Shown: positions 51,203 to 63,671, counted from the stretch's first letter. The stretch is 64,000 bases of DNA from Nocardiopsis alborubida (GCF_012396365.1 NZ_JAAXPG010000008.1:62001-126000), one strand, 5' to 3'. Translations and numbers: made by a program. Notes: generated by a model from the letters alone, not told the origin.

Positions 51203-54088
51203 ATGCGGCACCCTTGGAGTCGACCGTCCCCCCACCATCCCCCCAACGGACCGACGACCGCACGGCGCGCGCGGTCCCCGCGCATGGGCGTCCTGGCCGC
51301 GGCCACGGCCCTGGTCTGCGCCGCGGGCGTGGCCTCCGCCCCTCCGGCCGCCGTGGCCGCCGAGGTCCCCGTCGGTTCCGGCGGCTACAGCGACACCCTC
51401 CCCGCCGGAGCCCCCGGACCCTCCGACCTCAACGGCGCCCCGGTCGACCCCAAGGTGACCGACGACTTCGAGGGGCACGCCCCCACCAACGAGTGGTGGT
51501 CGTCGCTCATCTTCCAGCGCTACCCCGACAGCCCCCACGGTGAGAACCTCTTCGCCCACCCCGCCAGCTTCCACCCCCACGAGGGCGGACTGGAGATGGG
51601 CTACCCGCAGGACCCCCAGCTCGTCGCCGACGGCCTCAAGTACGAGCACCCCCACACCGCCGACCTGTCCCTGGGGGTGCAGGGGCTGTCCTCCCCCGAC
51701 ACCCGGGTCGCCGACCACGGCGACTGGACCGTCACCGCGCACTGGGAGGGCTCCGGCCGGACCCTGCGCGTGACCATCGGCCAGGGCCTGCCCTTCGCCT
51801 ACGCCGACACCGCGGGCGGCGACGCCCAGGTGACCTTCTCCGGCACCCCCGAGATCTGGCACCAGGACGGTTCCGTGGTCGGCGCCAGCGTGGGCGGCCG
51901 CCACTACGCGCTGTTCGCCCCCTCCGACGCCCCCTGGACGCGCTCGGGAGACACCTTCACCGCCCCGACCGGCGCCGAGGGCCACTACTCCGTGGCGGTC
52001 CTGCCCTCCCCCGAGGACCTGGACGCGTTCGCCCCCTACGCCCACTCCTTCGTCACCGGCTCCCGCGTGGAGTACGACTACGACGAGGCCGCCGCCACCC
52101 TGACCAGCACCTACCGGGTGGAGACCGAGCCGCGCGAGGGGAGCGGGGAGGGCACGCTCATGGCCCTCTACCCGCACCACTGGCAGGAGGCCTCCACCCC
52201 CGTCACCGACCTGTCCTACTCCTCCCCCCGGGGTGAGATGCGCGTGGCGGAGGGCGCGAGCTTCACCACCGAGCTGGCCGCCCAGGGAATCCTGCCCAGC
52301 CTGCCGACCGTGGACAGCGCCGACCACGACCGCATGCGCCAGCTCATCGACGAGGTCCTGGCCGAGCAGGAGCACTTCCCCGAGCCCGGCGACACCTACT
52401 GGGACGGCAAGGCGCTGGGCAGGCTGGCCCAGCTGGTGCCCATCGCCGACTCCATCGGCCACACCGAGGGCCGCGACGCGCTGCTGGACCTGGTCAGGGG
52501 CCGTCTGGAGGACTGGTTCACGGCCGGAGGGACCCGCCAGTTCGCCTACGAGGCGGACTGGGGCACCATGCTCGGCTACCCGGACAGCTTCGGCGCCGCC
52601 ACCGAGGTCAACGACCACGACTTCCACTACGGCTACTTCGTCTCCGCGGCCGCCGTCGTCGCCCGCTACGACAGCGCCTGGGCCGCCGAGGACGCCTGGG
52701 GCGGCATGGTCCGCCTGCTGATCCGCGACGTGGCCGAGACCGACCCCAACAGCGACATGTTCCCGCGCCTGCGGTCCTTCTCGCCCTACGCGGGACACGG
52801 GTGGGCCTCCGGGCACGCGGGGTTCGCCGCAGGGAACAACCAGGAGTCCTCCTCCGAGGGCATGCACTTCGCCGCCGCCACCGCGCTGTTCGGCGCCCTG
52901 ACCGGCGACGAGGAGCTGCGCGACCTGGGCGTGTACCTGCACACCACGCAGGCCTCCGCCATCACCCGCTACTGGCAGAACCACGGCGGCGACACCTTCC
53001 CCGAGGGGTTCGAGCACGACGTCGTCGGCATGGTGTGGGGCGACGGCGGCGACTACCGCATCTGGTGGGACGGCGGTGCCGAGGAGCACTACGGCATCAA
53101 CTACCTGCCCATCACGGCGAGCTCGCTGTACCTGGGGCACGACCCCGAGCACGCCGGGGCGATGTACGAGTCGCTGGTGGACCGGCTGGGCCGCGAGCCG
53201 CAGATCTGGCGCGACATCCACTGGGAGCACCGCGCCCTCTCCGACGGCGACGACGCCCTGCGCATGTTCGAGGAGCAGTGGAGCACCTACGAGCCGGAGG
53301 CGGGCGAGTCCAAGCCGCACACCTACCAGTGGGTCTCGACGCTCGCCGAGGTCGGCACCGTGGACACCTCCGTCACCGCGGACACCGCGCACTACGCCGT
53401 CTTCACCGACGGCGGGGAGCGCACCCACGTCGCCTTCAACCCCTCCGGTTCCCCGCTGACCGTCACCTTCTCCGACGGCGTCGAACTGGAGGTGGGGCCG
53501 CGCTCGCTGGCCTCCACCACGGGCGAGGGCGGCGGCGGTGACCCCGGAGACCCGGGCGACCCCGGCGATCCGGGAGACCCGGGCGGCCCGGGTGAGGGCA
53601 ACGTCGGCGACGGCGGCCTGCACCTGACGCCCTCCGCGCTCTCGGACGCCCCGCACGGCTCCGCCGGCGAGATCACCGTGGCCTCCGCCGGGGGACGCAA
53701 CCAGGACGGCCTGCCGCCGGGCGACCGAGTGGTGCTGCGCGCCGACGACCTGACCGGCACCCACACCGGCGGCGCCACCGCGTTCTCACTGCCCGTGGAC
53801 TCGGGGAACGCGGTCGGCAACGCGGTCCAGGTCCGCGTGGTCTACGACCTGGACGGCGACGGCACCGACGACCGCACGGAGACCTACCGCTACTTCGCCA
53901 CCAACGACCTGAACGGCTGGGAGGAGTACACGCAGGGCCAGGGAGCGGCGAGCGCCGACGGCTCCCTCGGCGACCTGGAGGGCGGCTCCGTCCGCGTCGA
54001 GCTGTGGAGCGCCCTGGGCAACGCCTCCTCAAGGGTCCTGGTCGGCCCCGACGGCGGCGCCTCGGTCACGATCCCCTTCACCGACTGA
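51203..54088 (+). CDS. Secreted GH81 endo-1,3-beta-glucanase with C-terminal module
   Basis: A 961-residue secreted enzyme. The signal peptide (residues 1-54) has an arginine pair (TARRARSPRMGVLAAATAL) that could be read by Tat or Sec. The GH81 catalytic region (about 65-775) holds APTNEWWSSLIFQRYP, EVNDHDFHYGYFVSAAAVVA (catalytic Asp region), SPYAGHGWASGHAGFAAGNN and QESSSEGMHFAAATALF (catalytic Glu region). A GDP-repeat linker (about 775-795) leads to a C-terminal beta-rich module of about 160 residues, perhaps a glucan-binding domain. It should cut laminarin and fungal wall beta-1,3-glucan. Control by a CelR-like box is likely. Confidence 0.92.
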   Translation: MRHPWSRPSPHHPPNGPTTARRARSPRMGVLAAATALVCAAGVASAPPAAVAAEVPVGSGGYSDTLPAGAPGPSDLNGAPVDPKVTDDFEGHAPTNEWWSSLIFQRYPDSPHGENLFAHPASFHPHEGGLEMGYPQDPQLVADGLKYEHPHTADLSLGVQGLSSPDTRVADHGDWTVTAHWEGSGRTLRVTIGQGLPFAYADTAGGDAQVTFSGTPEIWHQDGSVVGASVGGRHYALFAPSDAPWTRSGDTFTAPTGAEGHYSVAVLPSPEDLDAFAPYAHSFVTGSRVEYDYDEAAATLTSTYRVETEPREGSGEGTLMALYPHHWQEASTPVTDLSYSSPRGEMRVAEGASFTTELAAQGILPSLPTVDSADHDRMRQLIDEVLAEQEHFPEPGDTYWDGKALGRLAQLVPIADSIGHTEGRDALLDLVRGRLEDWFTAGGTRQFAYEADWGTMLGYPDSFGAATEVNDHDFHYGYFVSAAAVVARYDSAWAAEDAWGGMVRLLIRDVAETDPNSDMFPRLRSFSPYAGHGWASGHAGFAAGNNQESSSEGMHFAAATALFGALTGDEELRDLGVYLHTTQASAITRYWQNHGGDTFPEGFEHDVVGMVWGDGGDYRIWWDGGAEEHYGINYLPITASSLYLGHDPEHAGAMYESLVDRLGREPQIWRDIHWEHRALSDGDDALRMFEEQWSTYEPEAGESKPHTYQWVSTLAEVGTVDTSVTADTAHYAVFTDGGERTHVAFNPSGSPLTVTFSDGVELEVGPRSLASTTGEGGGGDPGDPGDPGDPGDPGGPGEGNVGDGGLHLTPSALSDAPHGSAGEITVASAGGRNQDGLPPGDRVVLRADDLTGTHTGGATAFSLPVDSGNAVGNAVQVRVVYDLDGDGTDDRTETYRYFATNDLNGWEEYTQGQGAASADGSLGDLEGGSVRVELWSALGNASSRVLVGPDGGASVTIPFTD

Positions 54089-54098
54089 CGACCCCGGC

Positions 54099-54126
54099 CC
54101 CCCGGCGCCCCCTCGGGCGCCGGGGG
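54099..54126 (+). terminator. Terminator after the GH81 gene
   Basis: A perfect 12-bp stem (54099-54110 with 54115-54126) with a 4-nt loop lies 11 bp after the stop. Confidence 0.75.
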
Positions 54127-54388
54127 CGCCGGCCGCCCCGTCCCGGCCCGGCCCGGGACGCGCGAACCGAAACGGACCGCGTCCGCGGCTCCGTTTCGTG
54201 AGTTCTGGGCACGATCGGTGTGTTGTGCGACCGTCCGGCACCGAAGCACAGAAACATCGCGGACCCGCCCACCGCGACACAACCCGCACGTCGCACGGGT
54301 ACGCGCGACACCGCGTCACGAGACTCACACTCGTCCGGCGACGCGTCCGTGTACGTTTCAGTCTCTGGCACAGGCCAGAATTACGGAC

Positions 54389-56869
54389 ATGGCCCGTACT
54401 ACTTCCCGTCCCCCCGAGGATCTCGCCGAGAAGATCATCGACATCGACGTCTCCGAGGAGATGCGCGGCAGCTTCCTGGAGTACGCCTACTCGGTCATCT
54501 ACCAACGCGCGCTACCGGACGCGCGCGACGGTATGAAACCGGTGCAACGGCGCATCCTCTACCAGATGAACGAGATGGGGCTGCGGCACGACCGCGGCCA
54601 CGTCAAGTGCGCCCGCGTCGTCGGGGACGTGATGGGCCGCCTCCACCCCCACGGCGACACCGCCATCTACGACGCGCTCGTGCGCCTGAGCCAGTCCTTC
54701 GCCATGCGCGTGCCCCTGGTGGACGGCCACGGCAACTTCGGCTCCCTGGGCGGCGACGACGCACCCGCCGCCATGCGCTACACCGAGGCGCGCCTGGACC
54801 GCGCCGCCGAGCAGCTGGTCGCCTCCATCGACGAGAACGTCGTCGACTTCCGGCCCAACTACGACGGCCAGGAGACCGAGCCCGAGGTCCTGCCCGCCGC
54901 CTTCCCGAACCTGCTGGTCAACGGCGCCTCCGGCATCGCGGTGGGCATGGCCACCAACATGGCCCCCCACAACCTGGGCGAGGTCGTCGCTGCCGCCCGC
55001 CACCTGATCGCCAACCCCGAGGCCACCCTGGAGGAGCTCACCGAGTTCGTACCGGGCCCGGACCTGCCCACCGGCGGCACCATCGTCGGCCTGGACGGCA
55101 TCCGCGACGCCTACCGCAACGGTCGGGGCACCTTCAAGACCCGCGCCACCGTCGCCATCGAGAAGGTGTCCGCCCGCCGCACGGGCCTGGTGGTCACCGA
55201 GCTGCCCTACAGCGTGGGCCCGGAGAAGGTCATCAGCCGGATCAAGGAGCTGGTGCAGTCCAAGAAGCTCCAGGGCATCTCGGACCTGAAGGACCTCACC
55301 GACCGCACCCAGGGCCTGCGCCTGGTCATCGAGCTCAAGAACGGCTTCAACCCCGAGGCGGTCCTGGAGGAGCTGTACCGGCTCACGCCGATGGAGGAGT
55401 CCTTCGGCATCAACAACGTGGCCCTCGTGGACGGCCAGCCCCAGACGCTGGGCCTGCGCGAGCTCCTCGACGTCTACGTCAACCACCGCATCGACGTGGT
55501 GCGCCGCCGCAGCGAGTTCCGCCGCGCCAAGCGCCAGGAACGCCTGCACCTGGTGGACGGCCTGCTCGTGGCCCTGCTGGACATCGACCGGGTCATCTCC
55601 CTGATCCGCGAGGCCGAGGACACCGCCGCCGCACGCGAGTCGCTCATGGGCGCCTACGACCTGTCGGAGATCCAGGCCCGCTACATCCTGGAGACGCCGC
55701 TGCGGCGCCTGACCCGCTTCGACCGGATGGAGCTGGAGACCGAGCGGGACAAGCTCAACAAGGAGGTCGACGCCCTCACCGCGGTCCTGGAGTCGGACAA
55801 GAAGCTGCGCCGCCTGGTCTCCAAGGAGCTGGGCGACGTCGCCAAGGAGTTCGCCACCCCGCGCCGCACGCAGCTGCGCGAGAGCGACGGCGTGGCCCGC
55901 AGCGCGGTGATCCCGCTGGAGATGGCCGACAAGCCCTGCCACGTGCTGATGGGCGTGGACGGCGCGATCGGCCGCAGCAAGGGTGCCGCCGTGCCGCGCG
56001 TGTACGAGGGTCTGCGCACCCGGCACGACGCGGTCCACGTGTCCGTTCCCACCACCTCGCGCTCCGCCGTCGGCCTGGTCACCGACCTGGGGCGGATGAT
56101 CCGCGTGCCGGTGGTGGAGCTGCCGGAACTGCCCGACGAGGGCGGGGACAGCCCGCCGCTGGCCTCGGGGCTGGACGTGTCCGAGTTCGTCCAGCTCGAC
56201 GGGGACGAACGGGTGGTGTCGGTGGTGTCCATGGACGCCTCGGGCCCCGGCTTCGCCCTGGGCACGCGCAGCGGCGTGGTCAAGCGGGTCTCCCCCGACT
56301 ACCCGCCCAACAAGGACGACTTCGAGGTCATGGCGCTCAAGGACGACGACCGCATCGTGGGCGTCACCCAGCTGTCCACGGGCGAGGAGGACCTGGCCTT
56401 CATCACCTCCGAGGCCCAGCTGCTGCGCTTCTCCGCGAGCACCGTGCGGCCCCAGGGGCGGCCCGCGGGCGGCGTGGCGGGCGTGCGCCTGTCGGAGGAG
56501 GCGCGGGTGCTGTGGTTCGGCGCCGTGCCCAGCCCGCAGGACTCGGTGGTGGTCACCGTCTCGGGCTCCTCCGGCGCCCTGGACGGCACCCAGGCCGGTT
56601 CGGCCAAGGTCACGCCCTTCGAGGCCTATCCGGCCAAGGGCCGCGCCACCGGCGGCGTGCGCTGCCACCGCTACCTCAAGGGCGAGGACACCCTGCTGTT
56701 CGGATGGATCGGCCGCTCCCCCGCCCGCGCCGCGCGCGCGGACGGCAAGCCGGTCCGCCTGCCCGACCCGATCGACCGTCGGGACGGGTCGGGTGACGCG
56801 CTGCCCCGCGCGATCGTTACTGTAGGTAGCGGACAGACCGACTCCGGGATCACCGTTCCCGGAGCGTAA
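54389..56869 (+). CDS. parC: DNA topoisomerase IV subunit A (GyrA/ParC family)
   Basis: An 826-residue type IIA topoisomerase subunit that cuts and rejoins DNA. The catalytic tyrosine is Tyr131 in [10 protein letters not shown]. The quinolone-region helix reads [21 protein letters not shown]. The breakage-reunion domain spans about residues 25-500, and six-bladed beta-pinwheel repeats follow. No canonical GyrA box (QRRGGKG) is seen, only [12 protein letters not shown], which argues for the decatenating ParC rather than GyrA. The partner B subunit lies at 59322-61427 on the other strand. The ATG at 54389 lacks an obvious ribosome site. Confidence 0.92.
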   Translation: MARTTSRPPEDLAEKIIDIDVSEEMRGSFLEYAYSVIYQRALPDARDGMKPVQRRILYQMNEMGLRHDRGHVKCARVVGDVMGRLHPHGDTAIYDALVRLSQSFAMRVPLVDGHGNFGSLGGDDAPAAMRYTEARLDRAAEQLVASIDENVVDFRPNYDGQETEPEVLPAAFPNLLVNGASGIAVGMATNMAPHNLGEVVAAARHLIANPEATLEELTEFVPGPDLPTGGTIVGLDGIRDAYRNGRGTFKTRATVAIEKVSARRTGLVVTELPYSVGPEKVISRIKELVQSKKLQGISDLKDLTDRTQGLRLVIELKNGFNPEAVLEELYRLTPMEESFGINNVALVDGQPQTLGLRELLDVYVNHRIDVVRRRSEFRRAKRQERLHLVDGLLVALLDIDRVISLIREAEDTAAARESLMGAYDLSEIQARYILETPLRRLTRFDRMELETERDKLNKEVDALTAVLESDKKLRRLVSKELGDVAKEFATPRRTQLRESDGVARSAVIPLEMADKPCHVLMGVDGAIGRSKGAAVPRVYEGLRTRHDAVHVSVPTTSRSAVGLVTDLGRMIRVPVVELPELPDEGGDSPPLASGLDVSEFVQLDGDERVVSVVSMDASGPGFALGTRSGVVKRVSPDYPPNKDDFEVMALKDDDRIVGVTQLSTGEEDLAFITSEAQLLRFSASTVRPQGRPAGGVAGVRLSEEARVLWFGAVPSPQDSVVVTVSGSSGALDGTQAGSAKVTPFEAYPAKGRATGGVRCHRYLKGEDTLLFGWIGRSPARAARADGKPVRLPDPIDRRDGSGDALPRAIVTVGSGQTDSGITVPGA

Positions 56870-56888
56870 GCTTGACGCGTCTCGGAGA

Positions 56889-56926
56889 GCGCCGCGCGCA
56901 CCGGATCCGCCCGGTGCGCGCGGCGC
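56889..56926 (+). terminator. 16-bp perfect hairpin after parC
   Basis: The arms 56889-56904 and 56911-56926 pair fully with a 6-nt loop, 20 bp after the parC stop and before the carbonic anhydrase gene. Confidence 0.8.
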
Positions 56927-56959
56927 GTCCGCGACCACGGGACAAGGGAGCGCCTCCAC

Positions 56960-57487
56960 GTGAGCGACAACAGCGGTACCACCCCCTCCGGCGTCTTCGA
57001 CGACTTCCTAGCCGCCAACGAGGACTACGCCAAGTCCTTCTCCCTCGCCGGGCTCGAACCCGTCGCCGCGCGCGGCCTGGGCCTGGTGACCTGTATGGAC
57101 TCCAGGATCGAACCCCTGGACCTGCTCGGTTTGAAGCCCGGTGACGCAAAGATCCTGCGCAACGCCGGCGCCCGCGTGACCGACGACACCCTGCGCACCC
57201 TGGTGCTGGCGGTGTATCTGCTCGGCGTGGACCGCGTCCTGGTCATGCCGCACACCCGGTGCAAGATGGCCTCCGTGGAGGGCGACGACGTCGTCCACGA
57301 CCTCATCGAGCAGGAGTACGGGGTGGACACGCGCAGCCTGGAGTTCCACACCGACAACGACCAGCTGGGCGCCCTCCGGCACGATCTGGAGCGCATCCGC
57401 CACCACCCGCTGCTGCCCGATGACCTGCCGGTCGCGGGCGCGCTGTACGACGTGGACACCGGCCGGATCACCCTGACGGACCTGTGA
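56960..57487 (+). CDS. Beta-class carbonic anhydrase
   Basis: A 175-residue enzyme interconverting CO2 and bicarbonate. Zinc ligands Cys45, His98 and Cys101 are in CMDSRIEP and MPHTRCKM; the Asp47-Arg49 dyad of beta enzymes is present. The GDAKILRNAGARV block is also typical. It is short compared with plant-type beta enzymes but matches the small mycobacterial class. A GTG at 56960 follows AAGGGAG. It may supply bicarbonate for carboxylases, though it is not linked to them here. Confidence 0.9.
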   Translation: MSDNSGTTPSGVFDDFLAANEDYAKSFSLAGLEPVAARGLGLVTCMDSRIEPLDLLGLKPGDAKILRNAGARVTDDTLRTLVLAVYLLGVDRVLVMPHTRCKMASVEGDDVVHDLIEQEYGVDTRSLEFHTDNDQLGALRHDLERIRHHPLLPDDLPVAGALYDVDTGRITLTDL

Positions 57488-57688
57488 CCCCTTCCGCCCG
57501 GAGGCGGTGACCGCGGTCGGCCGCGTGTGCGCCGCGCGTGCGCGGGGATCTCTTCAACGGGGCTGGAGACGCGGGAGGGTCCGGCGGGCTTCTCCCCGCG
57601 CCTCCGCCCCACACGCCCCACCAGGGAATGCGACCGGTACACCGGCCGTTGTGATCCGGGACGGCCCCGCGCCGTCGGAAGGAGCACC

Positions 57689-58015
57689 GTGGAAGAGAAC
57701 ACCTACGACACCTTCAACCGCGCCCGTATGTTCATGGAACTGGGCGACCCCATCTACGCCGCCCGCACCCTCGAACCGATCGTCGAGGACGAACCCGACA
57801 GCCGTTCCCTGCTGGAGCTGCTGGGCCGCGCCTACTTCCACTCCGCACAGCTCAACAAGGCCGAGCGGACCTTCCGCAGGATCATCGAGCTGGACCCGGT
57901 GGACAACTGGGCGCACATCGCCCTCGCGCGCACGCTGGAGCGCCAGAGCCGCCATGAGGAGGCGGCCACCTACCGGCGCATGCACGCGGTGATGTCCGGC
58001 GGCTCGCTGGACTGA
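57689..58015 (+). CDS. TPR-repeat protein
   Basis: A 108-residue protein with about two and a half tetratricopeptide repeats: [40 protein letters not shown] and [20 protein letters not shown]. It is soluble and helical, so presumably a small adaptor for protein contacts. A GTG at 57689 follows GGAAGGAG. Similar short TPR proteins are conserved in actinobacteria without assigned function. A hairpin at its end is not obvious. Confidence 0.83.
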   Translation: MEENTYDTFNRARMFMELGDPIYAARTLEPIVEDEPDSRSLLELLGRAYFHSAQLNKAERTFRRIIELDPVDNWAHIALARTLERQSRHEEAATYRRMHAVMSGGSLD

Positions 58016-58169
58016 GCGGCCTCCCCCGGCCGGCGCACCCGGCCGGAAGACCCCTCGTCCCGGACCGCTCTCCCGCGGCCCGACCAGCCGGAGATCCCCG
58101 ACCGAAGCGGAGGCGGGACCGGGCCCCGGGGGGCCCGGTCTCTCCCGTGTGCGGGCTACGCTGCTGGGC

Positions 58170-59312
58170 ATGGCATCCTCACCGACAGGTCCGCGGCCCG
58201 GCGACGACACCCCGTGGGTGGACCGGTGCGACGACAGCGCCCGCTCCTGGGCGGACGAGGCGGTACGCAGGGTCGTCGCCGACGCCAACCGCTCGGCCGA
58301 CACCCACCTGCACGTGTTCCCCCTTCCGCCGGAGTGGGGCATCGACCTGTACCTCAAGGACGAGTCCGTGCACCCCACGGGCAGCCTCAAGCACCGGCTG
58401 GCCCGCTCGCTGTTCCTGTACGGGCTGGCCAACGGGTGGATCCGGGAGGGCACCACCATCGTGGAGGCCAGTTCGGGCTCCACCGCGGTGTCGGAGGCCT
58501 ACTTCGCCCAACTGGTCGGCCTGGACTTCATCACGGTCATCCCGCGCAGGACCAGCCCGGAGAAGATCGCCCTGATCGAGCGCTACGGCGGCAGGTGCCA
58601 CTTCGTGGACGCCCCGCCCGCGATGTACGCCGAGGCCGAGCGGCTGGCCGCCGAGACCGGCGGGCACTACATGGACCAGTTCACCTACGCCGAGCGGGCC
58701 ACGGACTGGCGCGGCAACAACAACATCGCCGAGTCGATCTTCGAGCAGCTGGCCATGGAGCGCCACCCGTGCCCGGAGTGGGTCGTGGTGGGCGCGGGCA
58801 CCGGCGGCACCTCCGCCACCATCGGCCGCTACCTGCGCTACCGCCGCCTCCGCACCCGGCTGGCGGTGGTGGACCCGGAGAACTCGGCGTTCTTCCCCGG
58901 CTGGGTCACCGGCGCGTCCGACTACGCCACGGGCATGCCCTCCCGGATCGAGGGAATCGGCCGCCCCCGCATGGAGCCGAGCTTCGTGCCGTCGGTGATC
59001 GACCTGATGATGCCGGTGCCCGACGCCGCGAGCATCGCCGCGATGCGCCACCTGCACGACCGCACCGGGCTGTCCGCCGGAGGCTCCACGGGCACCAACC
59101 TGTGGGGGGTGTGGCACCTGGTGGCCAGGATGCTCCGTGAGGGACGCAGGGGCAGTGTGGTCACCCTGATCTGCGACGGCGGCGAACGCTACCAGCACAG
59201 CTACTACAACGACGCGTGGGTGACGGAGCGGGGCCTGGACCCGACGCCCTACCGCGCGACCATCGACCGGTTCCTCACCGAGGGGGTCTGGGAACCGCCC
59301 CAGACCCCCTGA
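58170..59312 (+). CDS. PLP-dependent cysteine synthase-family protein, Cds1-like
   Basis: A 380-residue fold-type II PLP enzyme. The cofactor lysine is Lys74 in [14 protein letters not shown]. The phosphate loop [15 protein letters not shown] (near residue 212) and substrate loop [15 protein letters not shown] (near 99) are of the cysteine synthase type. The [14 protein letters not shown] block and the C-terminal [15 protein letters not shown] are like mycobacterial Cds1, an L-cysteine desulfhydrase making H2S, pyruvate and ammonia. Synthase activity cannot be excluded. The start at 58170 sits by homology; ribosome site weak. Confidence 0.82.
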   Translation: MASSPTGPRPGDDTPWVDRCDDSARSWADEAVRRVVADANRSADTHLHVFPLPPEWGIDLYLKDESVHPTGSLKHRLARSLFLYGLANGWIREGTTIVEASSGSTAVSEAYFAQLVGLDFITVIPRRTSPEKIALIERYGGRCHFVDAPPAMYAEAERLAAETGGHYMDQFTYAERATDWRGNNNIAESIFEQLAMERHPCPEWVVVGAGTGGTSATIGRYLRYRRLRTRLAVVDPENSAFFPGWVTGASDYATGMPSRIEGIGRPRMEPSFVPSVIDLMMPVPDAASIAAMRHLHDRTGLSAGGSTGTNLWGVWHLVARMLREGRRGSVVTLICDGGERYQHSYYNDAWVTERGLDPTPYRATIDRFLTEGVWEPPQTP

Positions 59313-59321
59313 GGGGCCCGG

Positions 59322-61427
<2,106 letters not shown>

Positions 61428-61780
61428 TCGGACATCTCCTGCGTCTTCAGGGCCATCAGGGCGTGTGCGGTGCGTGCCCTTTGTACCGCGCCGCACTGAC
61501 GATTAGGGGGCGGCGTGCCGGTCGCTTGCTACCGCCGGGACACGGCGGGAGGACGGGGGCCTGCCCCGCGCGAGACTACCACCTCCGGTGGATGCGACCC
61601 GGATGCTCCCCTTTTCCTGGGATGCCAGGCCAAGAGGCGGGTACAACAAGGACATGAGACGACATCCAGGCATCAACCAGGCAGATTCCGCTGTCGGCGT
61701 ACACGGGACCAGGTTGGGAACGTCCTGGTCGGGTTAAATGTTGTCAGAGGTGACTAACGCCGAGTATTGAGGATGGCGAA
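61428..61780. other. Divergent promoter region of parE and the DUF7455 gene
   Basis: 353 bp; an AT-richer patch at 61700-61765 (GGTTAAATGTTGTCAGAG) is the likely promoter of the DUF7455 gene. No gene is seen. Confidence 0.45.
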
Positions 61781-61999
61781 GTGACTGGAACCCTTGCCCC
61801 CACCCAGCCGCTGACGGCTGCTGACCGTTGCGACCGCTGTGGTGCGCAGGCTTACGTCCGGGTGCTGCTGAACTCCGGCGGCGAGCTGCTGTTCTGCGCC
61901 CACCACATGCGCAAGCACGACGACTCTCTCCGCAAGATCGCCTCGGACATCCAGGACGAGACCGACAAGCTCACCGAGAGCAAGACGGACGAGCGTTAG
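61781..61999 (+). CDS. DUF7455 small zinc-binding-like protein
   Basis: A 72-residue protein: an N-terminal CxxC (CDRCGAQAYVRV) and a later CAHHMRKH form a likely single zinc site of the C2/CH type; the second half is a charged helix (LRKIASDIQDETDKL). It matches the short DUF7455 proteins that occur in nearly all actinobacteria. Its function is unknown. A GTG at 61781 follows GAGGATGG. It ends before a strong hairpin. Confidence 0.87.
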   Translation: MTGTLAPTQPLTAADRCDRCGAQAYVRVLLNSGGELLFCAHHMRKHDDSLRKIASDIQDETDKLTESKTDER

Positions 62000-62031
62000 C
62001 CACAGAGCACAACAGAACAGGCCTGAACACC

Positions 62032-62060
62032 GGCGGCGGCTCCTCTCAGGAGCCGCCGCC
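62032..62060. terminator. 13-bp perfect bidirectional terminator
   Basis: The arms 62032-62044 and 62048-62060 pair fully with a 3-nt loop. The right arm runs into the last codons of the convergent GNAT gene. Confidence 0.8.
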
Positions 62061-62723
62061 CTCGTGTGCGCCCTCCCACACACGGCTGTGGTAACGGGAC
62101 ACCTCGGCGAACCCCGCGCGCCCGTACAGCCGCAGGGCCGCAGCGTTGTCGGCGACCACGCACAGGTAGGCCCGCCGCGCGCCGCGGTCGTACCCCCAGC
62201 GGAGCAGGTCGGCCAGCAGTCCGGCGGCCACACCGCGTCCGCGCGCCGCGGGGTCGGTGAACATGGCGCAGACCGCCACCGACTCCCCGTCCAGCACCGC
62301 CGCGCCCCGGCCCAGGCCCCGTTCGGCCACCCCGTAGGCGGCGTCGACCCGGCCGAGGATGCGCGCGACCTCGGGAGCGGGCCACCCTGGCCCGGGCGAG
62401 GTGGACACAGAGGACGTGCCCGGAGCCTCGGGGCGCCCGCCGAGGTCGCGGGCCAGGACCAGTGAGGGCTCCACCACCGCGTAGCCGTGCTCGGCCAGCC
62501 TCCGGTCGACCTCCTCCTCACCCGGCCACACCTGCACGCAGGGCCTCAACCCGCGCCCGGTGTAGTAGGCGGTGACCTCCGCGACCTGCGCGTCCGGGTC
62601 CAGCACGAGCGCGCAGTTGGCGCGCTTGGTGATCCCCTCGGCGAAACCGAACCGCCAGCCGCCGCGCTCCTCCACCTCGAACGGCGGCCAGTCCCGTGTC
62701 ACCCTCCGCGCCCACTCGTGCAC
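62046..62723 (-). CDS. GNAT-family N-acetyltransferase
   Basis: A 225-residue acetyltransferase whose C-terminal half (about 130-218) has the acetyl-CoA loop MFTDPAARGRGVAAGLLADL, followed by LCVVADNAAALRLYGRAGF and the aromatic end YHSRVWEG. The N-terminal half is a degenerate second GNAT-like unit with ALVLDPDAQVAEVTAYYTGRG. The substrate is unknown; similar two-domain proteins acetylate small molecules or protein N-termini. The GTG at 62723 is chosen on AGGGGAG upstream. Its last codons form one arm of the hairpin shared with DUF7455. Confidence 0.83.
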   Translation of the reverse strand: MHEWARRVTRDWPPFEVEERGGWRFGFAEGITKRANCALVLDPDAQVAEVTAYYTGRGLRPCVQVWPGEEEVDRRLAEHGYAVVEPSLVLARDLGGRPEAPGTSSVSTSPGPGWPAPEVARILGRVDAAYGVAERGLGRGAAVLDGESVAVCAMFTDPAARGRGVAAGLLADLLRWGYDRGARRAYLCVVADNAAALRLYGRAGFAEVSRYHSRVWEGAHEGGGS

Positions 62724-62740
62724 GCCCGCTCCCCTCTCCC

Positions 62741-62764
62741 GAAGCCGAAGCCGAAGCCGAAGCC
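62741..62764. repeat. Four-copy GAAGCC microsatellite
   Basis: Four perfect tandem copies of GAAGCC, followed by GCC, lie in the divergent region between the GNAT gene and the membrane protein gene, just beyond the GNAT ribosome site. Confidence 0.85.
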
Positions 62765-62897
62765 GCCGATGCTATCCGCCGGATCCGCGGCTCCCGGAGG
62801 CGCGCCCCCGGTACGGGCTCCCTGGGGTGCGAACACCCGGCGGACCGTCGTGGCAGCGTTCCTGACACGGTGTCCTCCCGGTACCGAGGATGACGGC

Positions 62898-63626
62898 ATG
62901 CGCTCCACCTACCGAAAGGGCCCTTTCGCGTCCGCTTCCCTGAGGACGGCCCTGCTCCGCGACCTGCCGGGACGGGCCGAGGCCCCTGTGCCCGGCCCCC
63001 TCCCCGGCCGCTGGCCGACCGCCGTCTCACTGGCGGCGGCGCCGCTGCTGCTCCTGGCGGGCGAGCTGGCCAAGGCGCCGCACCACTTCTTCTTCCCGGA
63101 CCAGATCGCGGCGTACTCCAGCGACCCCGGCCGGATGGCCTGGGGGTACGGGCTCTGGTTCGCCGGGCTGCTGTTCCTGGTGCCCGCCTTCGCCGGACTG
63201 GCCACCGCGATCGCCAGGACCCGGCCCGCGCTCGGCGCCGCTGCGGGGATCGTGTGCCTGCTCGGCCTGATGGCGGCGGCCTTCTTCGAGGGCGCCAACT
63301 TCGTCGCCCTCCAGCTCGCCGGCGCCCGTTCCCCGGAGCTGGCCACCGCGTTCGTCGAGTACCTCTATCCCCGGGCGCACGTGGTGTACGCGCTGGTGTG
63401 GGCCCCCAACCTGGGCTGGGTGCTCCTGGCCGCGGGGCTGCTCGCGACCCGCTGCGTGGGCCCGGTCCGCTTCCTGTGCGTCCTGTCGATGGCGCTGCAC
63501 GCCAACGGCATCCTCAAGGGCTTCAGCCTCGCGGGCACCGCCCTGGACGTCCTGCTGTGCGTCGCCTTCGTCACCCTCGCCGTCCAGGTCCTCCGGCGCC
63601 GGACGCCGGCCCCTCCCACGCCCTAG
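62898..63626 (+). CDS. Multi-pass membrane protein of unknown function
   Basis: A 242-residue protein with about six membrane helices (near residues 45-62, 82-103, 110-130, 160-182, 184-204 and 208-232). After helix 1 it has a KAPHHFFFPDQIAAYSSDP loop with two His and Phe residues that could bind a cofactor or metal. I do not recognise the family; it loosely resembles DUF4386-like proteins. GAGGATGACGG precedes the ATG. It is 45 bp before yaaA and may be in the same transcript. Confidence 0.65.
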   Translation: MRSTYRKGPFASASLRTALLRDLPGRAEAPVPGPLPGRWPTAVSLAAAPLLLLAGELAKAPHHFFFPDQIAAYSSDPGRMAWGYGLWFAGLLFLVPAFAGLATAIARTRPALGAAAGIVCLLGLMAAAFFEGANFVALQLAGARSPELATAFVEYLYPRAHVVYALVWAPNLGWVLLAAGLLATRCVGPVRFLCVLSMALHANGILKGFSLAGTALDVLLCVAFVTLAVQVLRRRTPAPPTP

Positions 63627-63671
63627 CATGGGCGGGTACCCGACCACCTCCTCCACCTGGGAAGTCCCACC

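Noticed and set aside
53540..53600. GDP-repeat DNA in the GH81 gene as a CRISPR-like or mobile repeat
   Set aside because: The units are short in-frame codon repeats forming a normal inter-domain linker.
51134..53764. Long (876-codon) open frame antisense to the GH81 gene
   Set aside because: It is the shadow expected from high third-position GC; its product is a compositionally biased Gly/Val/Ala-rich chain with no domain pattern, while the plus strand encodes a clear enzyme.
54512..56959. Long open frame antisense to parC
   Set aside because: Shadow frame; no ribosome site or family signature, and parC is certain.
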